Shown here: piece by piece, positions 6,544 through 8,687 of the stretch | Layout: every line of letters begins with the position of its first letter | Position numbering within the stretch: the stretch's first letter is position 1 | Source of the DNA: JAKVCB01 sp963578605 | GTDB lineage: Bacteria; Planctomycetota; Planctomycetia; Pirellulales; Lacipirellulaceae | Length of the DNA: 8,687 nucleotides | Direction of reading: 5' to 3' | NCBI GenBank assembly: GCA_963578605.1 | Contig: CAUZEA010000172.1 | Span: 1-8,687 of the forward strand | Position numbers and translations under genes: made by a program | The notes under the pieces: model-generated | Database searches by the model: none | The model's input: the letters and a program-made list of their open reading frames with translations, nothing else | What the model was told of the DNA's origin: nothing

Positions 6544-6794
6544 GTTGAATAGGCTTGAGTCGTGAAGGTCCGAAAAGCTCGTAGCGGTACCCGGTCAAAA
6601 GCAGACTCGCTACTTATCGGGAAGAATTAGGCACGGGGCCGGTGGCGGCCGTCGAAAACTCACTCAATCCCTAAAGGTGCAGAAAACCGACATCACCAAG
6701 GGCTCGAAAACAAGATCAGTGCCCCTGGCAAAGAAGTCGGCCATCGACCTTACGCCATTATCGTGGCAATTTATCAGAAAGTCAGACGTGGACA

Positions 6795-7448
6795 CTATTG
6801 GGCACGCATTTTTGCAAAGAGGGCTATCGCGTTTTCCGCATCGTCGGCTGTCAGCTGTTGAAGCCGCCTTGATTTTGGATCCAAACAAAGCCCTCTAAGC
6901 GCGATACCGTCGACGTTGCCAAGCCCTCGAAATCGACGTGTATCCAGAGGCACCGCTCCTTGTTCGGCTAGCGCTTGCCGAATCCGTTTTAAATGATCGT
7001 CTGAGAACGCATACAGGGGATGGTCGAGGTCAGCGGCGGAAACCGCCCATAGCGGTGCATGGGTGTCAAAAATGCGGCCAGCATCCAACAACGGTCGCAG
7101 GCAGTGATAGAAGAATAGCAGCATGAGTGTGCGACCGTGGATCCCGTCCGCATCTGGATCGAACAGCAGCACGATGCGCTCGTAGCGGATTTGATTCAGG
7201 TCGAGGTCGTCGCCCAGTTCGATTCCGAGGCTCGCGAGCAAGGCGGCAAACTCAATGTTGTCCTTAATCGCTACCAACGAGGCCTTGGTCGCGTTCATCG
7301 GCTTGCCCTGCATCGGCAAGATCGCCTGCCATTGGTGAAAACGGACTCGTTTGATGGCTCTCGATGCCGAATCACCTTCGACGATCAGCAGTTCAGAACC
7401 GTTGCCATGAATCGTACAGTCTTCGAGTTTATCTGGAAGGGAGTTCAT
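6795..7448 (-). CDS. Stand-alone TOPRIM-domain protein, related to the catalytic part of GyrB/ParE
   Basis: The 217 residues align with the TOPRIM and following tail part of type IIA topoisomerase B subunits only. Motifs in order are LPDKLEDC (4-11, compare LPGKLADC); ELLIVEGDSA (19-28, catalytic Glu24); ILPMQGKPMN (43-52, Lys49); LLFDPDADG (94-102, the DxDxD metal site at 97/99/101) followed by RTLMLLFFY (106-114); RFRGLG (172-177); and LDPKSRRLQQLT (189-200). The GHKL ATPase and transducer domains are absent, as is the last GyrB motif (EPRRxFIExNA). The upstream frame has a stop at 7467-7469 and no gyrB-like sequence, so it is not a fresh truncation. No Shine-Dalgarno is evident before the ATG. 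It converges on mazEF with a 251-bp gap that shows nothing else. Its role is unknown: it might pair with another topoisomerase subunit or act as a solo nuclease. Confidence 0.8.
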   Translation of the reverse strand: MNSLPDKLEDCTIHGNGSELLIVEGDSASRAIKRVRFHQWQAILPMQGKPMNATKASLVAIKDNIEFAALLASLGIELGDDLDLNQIRYERIVLLFDPDADGIHGRTLMLLFFYHCLRPLLDAGRIFDTHAPLWAVSAADLDHPLYAFSDDHLKRIRQALAEQGAVPLDTRRFRGLGNVDGIALRGLCLDPKSRRLQQLTADDAENAIALFAKMRAQ

Positions 7449-7497
7449 CCAACAGCGATGTTCAATTCAATTGGTTGCACGCGTTGACCATTCATCC

Positions 7498-7523
7498 GAC
7501 CCACGTGCGTACCCACGTGGGTC
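7498..7523. repeat. 10-bp hairpin upstream of the TOPRIM gene
   Basis: GACCCACGTG (7498-7507) pairs perfectly with CACGTGGGTC (7514-7523) across a 6-nt loop. It lies 50-75 nt upstream of the TOPRIM start and, if the TATAAT at 7547-7552 is used, inside that gene's leader. It could be a leader structure or an operator (it contains two CACGTG cores). Confidence 0.65.
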
Positions 7524-7546
7524 GCATCCTCTTTCACGTTGTCGAT

Positions 7547-7552
7547 ATTATA
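7547..7552 (-). promoter_or_regulatory. Possible -10 box for the TOPRIM gene
   Basis: The minus strand reads TATAAT here, a perfect -10 hexamer about 100 nt before the TOPRIM start. The -35 position (about 7570-7575, ACCAGG) is poor and falls inside the palindromic element at 7560-7730, so the assignment is weak. Confidence 0.3.
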
Positions 7553-7559
7553 CGGCCAA

Positions 7560-7730
7560 GAGACCCGCCCCTGGTGGCAACGCCGTGAGGGATTTTGGTA
7601 GGTGAAGAGCGTAAGACTTTGGACTTTTTGGCATTGCCGTCCAAAGTCTCACGCTCTTCGGCGATGTTCGATATCCTGCGTTTGTCGAGATTCAAAATGC
7701 TTCACCGCGTTGCCGCCAGGGGCGGGTCTC
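7560..7730. mobile_element. 171-bp double-palindrome element (MITE/REP-like)
   Basis: The outer arms, 24 nt at 7560-7583 and 7707-7730, match as inverted repeats at 23 of 24 bases and begin GAGACCCGCCCCTGG. The inner arms, 21 nt at 7604-7624 and 7639-7659, match at 20 of 21 and begin GAAGAGCG; they enclose a 14-nt loop. The segments between outer and inner arms are only partly complementary. The whole could fold as one long hairpin. There is no coding capacity and no visible target duplication. Confidence 0.75.
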
Positions 7731-7735
7731 CCCAG

Positions 7736-7779
7736 ACGCTAATTGAAAGCATCACGGAATTTAATTCCGTGATTAGCGT
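7736..7779. repeat. Nested palindrome
   Basis: ATCACGGAATT (7751-7761) and AATTCCGTGAT (7763-7773) form a near-perfect 23-bp palindrome with a single central base. Flanking ACGCTAAT (7736-7743) and ATTAGCGT (7772-7779) form a second inverted pair sharing two bases with the first. A third ATTAGCG copy follows at 7782-7788. It could be a regulator binding site or a small repeat; no gene adjoins it closely. Confidence 0.6.
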
Positions 7780-7895
7780 TCATTAGCGGTTTATCGTCTG
7801 CGCCAACACGTTCTTTCACGCGGGCGGCGAACATTTACGGGTCGTGTGATGTAAGCCTAACAACGACAAGGACTTGTGCGGAGACCATGGTAAAT

Positions 7896-7988
7896 ATTCG
7901 CCGAACCCGTGGAGCATCAGGTTGCTATCGCCACTTTTCCCAGCCTTTTTGGGGTGGCTAGCGTTGATGCTCCACGGGTTCGGCGAAT
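7896..7988. mobile_element. 93-bp hairpin element, 24-bp perfect arms
   Basis: Positions 7896-7919 and 7965-7988 are perfect inverted copies of 24 bp (starting ATTCGCCGAACCCGTGG). Weaker complementarity continues on both sides: TAAATATTCG against GTAAGTATTCG outside, and GGTTGCTATCGCCAC against the complement of GTGGCTAGCG inside. It has no coding content. It is probably a dispersed hairpin repeat or a MITE-like element. Confidence 0.7.
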
Positions 7989-8175
7989 ACTTACAGACCA
8001 TGATTAGAGATCCCGACCCGCTGGGAGATCGTCAATTCCTTGCCGGCCGCTTGACGCCGACCATTCAAGAATTTATTCTGGTATGTTTCCAGCTTATCTC
8101 AATTCGCCACTGTATTCCTAATACTAATCCTAGTGCCGGGCCAGTGGATAATTCCCCCATTTGGGCGGTATCGGT

Positions 8176-8358
8176 ATGCATATCAAGTCCTTCAAAGTGT
8201 TCTGTGATGTCGTCGCCGAGAAGAGTTTCTCCCGGGCGGCGTCGGAGAATGGCATTACCCAATCGGCTGCCAGCCAGGTGGTCCAGCAGCTGGGAGTCAA
8301 GCTGATCGACCGGTCGGTACGGCCTTGGGTCAGGACTCCTGATCTCGGCGGAAACTAA
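8176..8358 (+). pseudogene. 5' fragment of a LysR-type transcriptional regulator, interrupted by an insertion
   Basis: The ATG at 8176 opens MHIKSFKVFCDVVAEKSFSR, the N-terminal winged helix-turn-helix of LysR regulators (FxxVAEEGSFSRAA-type core, then ITQSAASQVVQQL and GVKLIDRS). The genuine sequence ends at codon Trp51/Val52 (8330). From 8331 the frame reads into an inserted element and stops at 8358 after about nine foreign residues. The rest of the gene resumes at 8603. Against the family pattern (xxRLEEELGVRLFERS) this protein lacks four residues between QQL and GVKL, an apparent in-frame 12-nt loss in the DNA-binding domain. It could also be read from a TTG at 8161, but the family start favours 8176. 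The fragment alone lacks the effector-binding domain and is very unlikely to work as a regulator. Confidence 0.8.
8326..8330 (+). repeat. Target-site duplication (left copy; right copy 8603-8607)
   Basis: TGGGT occurs directly outside each terminal inverted repeat of the element. In the uninterrupted gene one copy encodes Trp51 and the first two bases of Val52. Confidence 0.9.
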
Positions 8359-8602
8359 AGTGACACCAAACTCGTACTCGTCCAGCTGGCTGATCCCGCA
8401 TGGTATCAGGAATAATTCTGCGTCGATTCTGTAACCAGTTGCCATCAAACAACTTACGATCTTTTTCCTGATTTATTTCCTGACACCATTCAGCATTGAG
8501 GTACCATTCTATTTCCCGGTTTTCGGGAAATGGGATTTGACGTAACCGGCCTGCTACGTGTTACTTAAGGGAATTCGACCGATGATGGGATCAGGAGTCC
8601 TG
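8331..8602. mobile_element. 272-bp non-autonomous insertion element (MITE) inside lysR
   Basis: The ends are perfect 14-bp terminal inverted repeats: CAGGACTCCTGATC at 8331-8344 and GATCAGGAGTCCTG at 8589-8602. They are flanked by a 5-bp direct repeat TGGGT (8326-8330 and 8603-8607), the expected target-site duplication. No transposase-sized reading frame exists inside. Internally there is a hairpin ATTTCCCG-GTTTT-CGGGAAAT (8511-8531) and two TGACACCA motifs. Joining 8330 to 8608 restores continuous LysR coding sequence (RPWVLTAEGETYHQG). The mobilising IS family is not determined; a 5-bp duplication is compatible with several. Confidence 0.92.
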
Positions 8603-8687
8603 TGGGTGCTAACGGCCGAAGGGGAGACCTATCACCAGGGGGTGCGGCAACTGGTGCGGAATTATTTTTCCCTGGAGGATGAAGTTC
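8582..8687 (+). pseudogene. 3' part of the interrupted LysR regulator, possibly re-started from the element (partial)
   Basis: The frame from 8603 to the window end reads WVLTAEGETYHQGVRQLV and continues NYFSLEDEV. This is the end of the LysR wing and the linker helix (compare VLTPEGxxYYEGCRxLVxRY), directly continuous with the 5' fragment once the element is removed. Inside the element, ATG ATG at 8582-8587 is in frame with it and is preceded by AAGGGA (8567-8572) at 9 nt spacing. A new protein beginning MMGSGVLWVLTAEGE could therefore be translated if a transcript reaches it. Such a product would keep the linker helix and effector-binding domain but have no DNA-binding domain. The gene continues beyond the window, so its 3' integrity is unknown. 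Confidence 0.7.

Larger units (their letters stand above)
7449..8175. other. Gene-free, palindrome-dense spacer
   Basis: These 727 bp separate the TOPRIM gene from lysR. They contain four successive inverted repeats (7498-7523, 7560-7730, 7736-7779, 7896-7988), listed separately. Open frames in the region run through palindrome arms and resemble no protein. From 7989 to 8175 I see no structure beyond AT-rich stretches (CTAATACTAATCCTAG near 8117-8132) that could belong to the lysR promoter. Confidence 0.6.

Noticed and set aside
6795..7448. TOPRIM gene as a simple gyrB remnant
   Set aside because: It was the first thought, but every catalytic motif is intact and there is no gyrB-like sequence before its start; it remains possible only as a duplicated fragment.
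7874..8305. 143-codon plus-strand frame over the hairpin and lysR start
   Set aside because: It passes through both arms of a palindrome and out of frame into lysR, and has no protein-like pattern.
8065..8448. 127-codon minus-strand frame across the lysR-element junction
   Set aside because: It is antisense to lysR and crosses a recent insertion boundary, so it cannot be an old gene.

Overview
This window most likely comes from a planctomycete, probably a Pirellula/Rhodopirellula-type genome. That is an inference from gene content: an exported arylsulfatase of the kind these bacteria carry in large numbers, an exported cyclophilin, an RsmD-type rRNA methyltransferase, loosely packed genes with long spacers, and many imperfect palindromic elements between genes. 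No rRNA gene, CRISPR array, autonomous transposase or clear intact tRNA was found.

Layout, left to right. Positions 1-1314 (minus) hold the first 438 codons of a membrane-anchored, low-complexity protein with two different 15-bp tandem repeat arrays; its C-terminus lies outside the window. Positions 1315-1875 are non-coding and hold a tRNA-like relic and a 305-bp palindromic element. rsmD follows on the minus strand (1876-2508), diverging from a secreted cyclophilin-type peptidyl-prolyl isomerase on the plus strand (2792-3964). A 168-bp palindromic element (4053-4220) separates it from an exported sulfatase (4332-5723). A compact mazEF toxin-antitoxin pair (5981-6543) comes next, with a well-placed promoter and a 14-bp perfect palindrome as candidate operator. 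Converging on it from the minus strand is a stand-alone TOPRIM protein (6795-7448), which resembles only the catalytic part of GyrB/ParE.

Positions 7449-8175 have no gene but hold four hairpins or palindromes in a row. The right end is a LysR-type regulator gene (8176 to the window edge). It is broken by a 272-bp non-autonomous element with 14-bp perfect terminal inverted repeats and a 5-bp target duplication. Removing the element and one duplication on paper restores the LysR reading frame exactly.

The genes do not form one pathway. rsmD acts on the ribosome, the isomerase and sulfatase act outside the cytoplasm, and mazEF is a self-contained module. The most unusual points are the element-interrupted lysR, whose element offers a new ribosome binding site and start codon to the 3' half; the solo TOPRIM protein with all catalytic motifs kept; and at least six sequence-unrelated palindromic elements in one short window.
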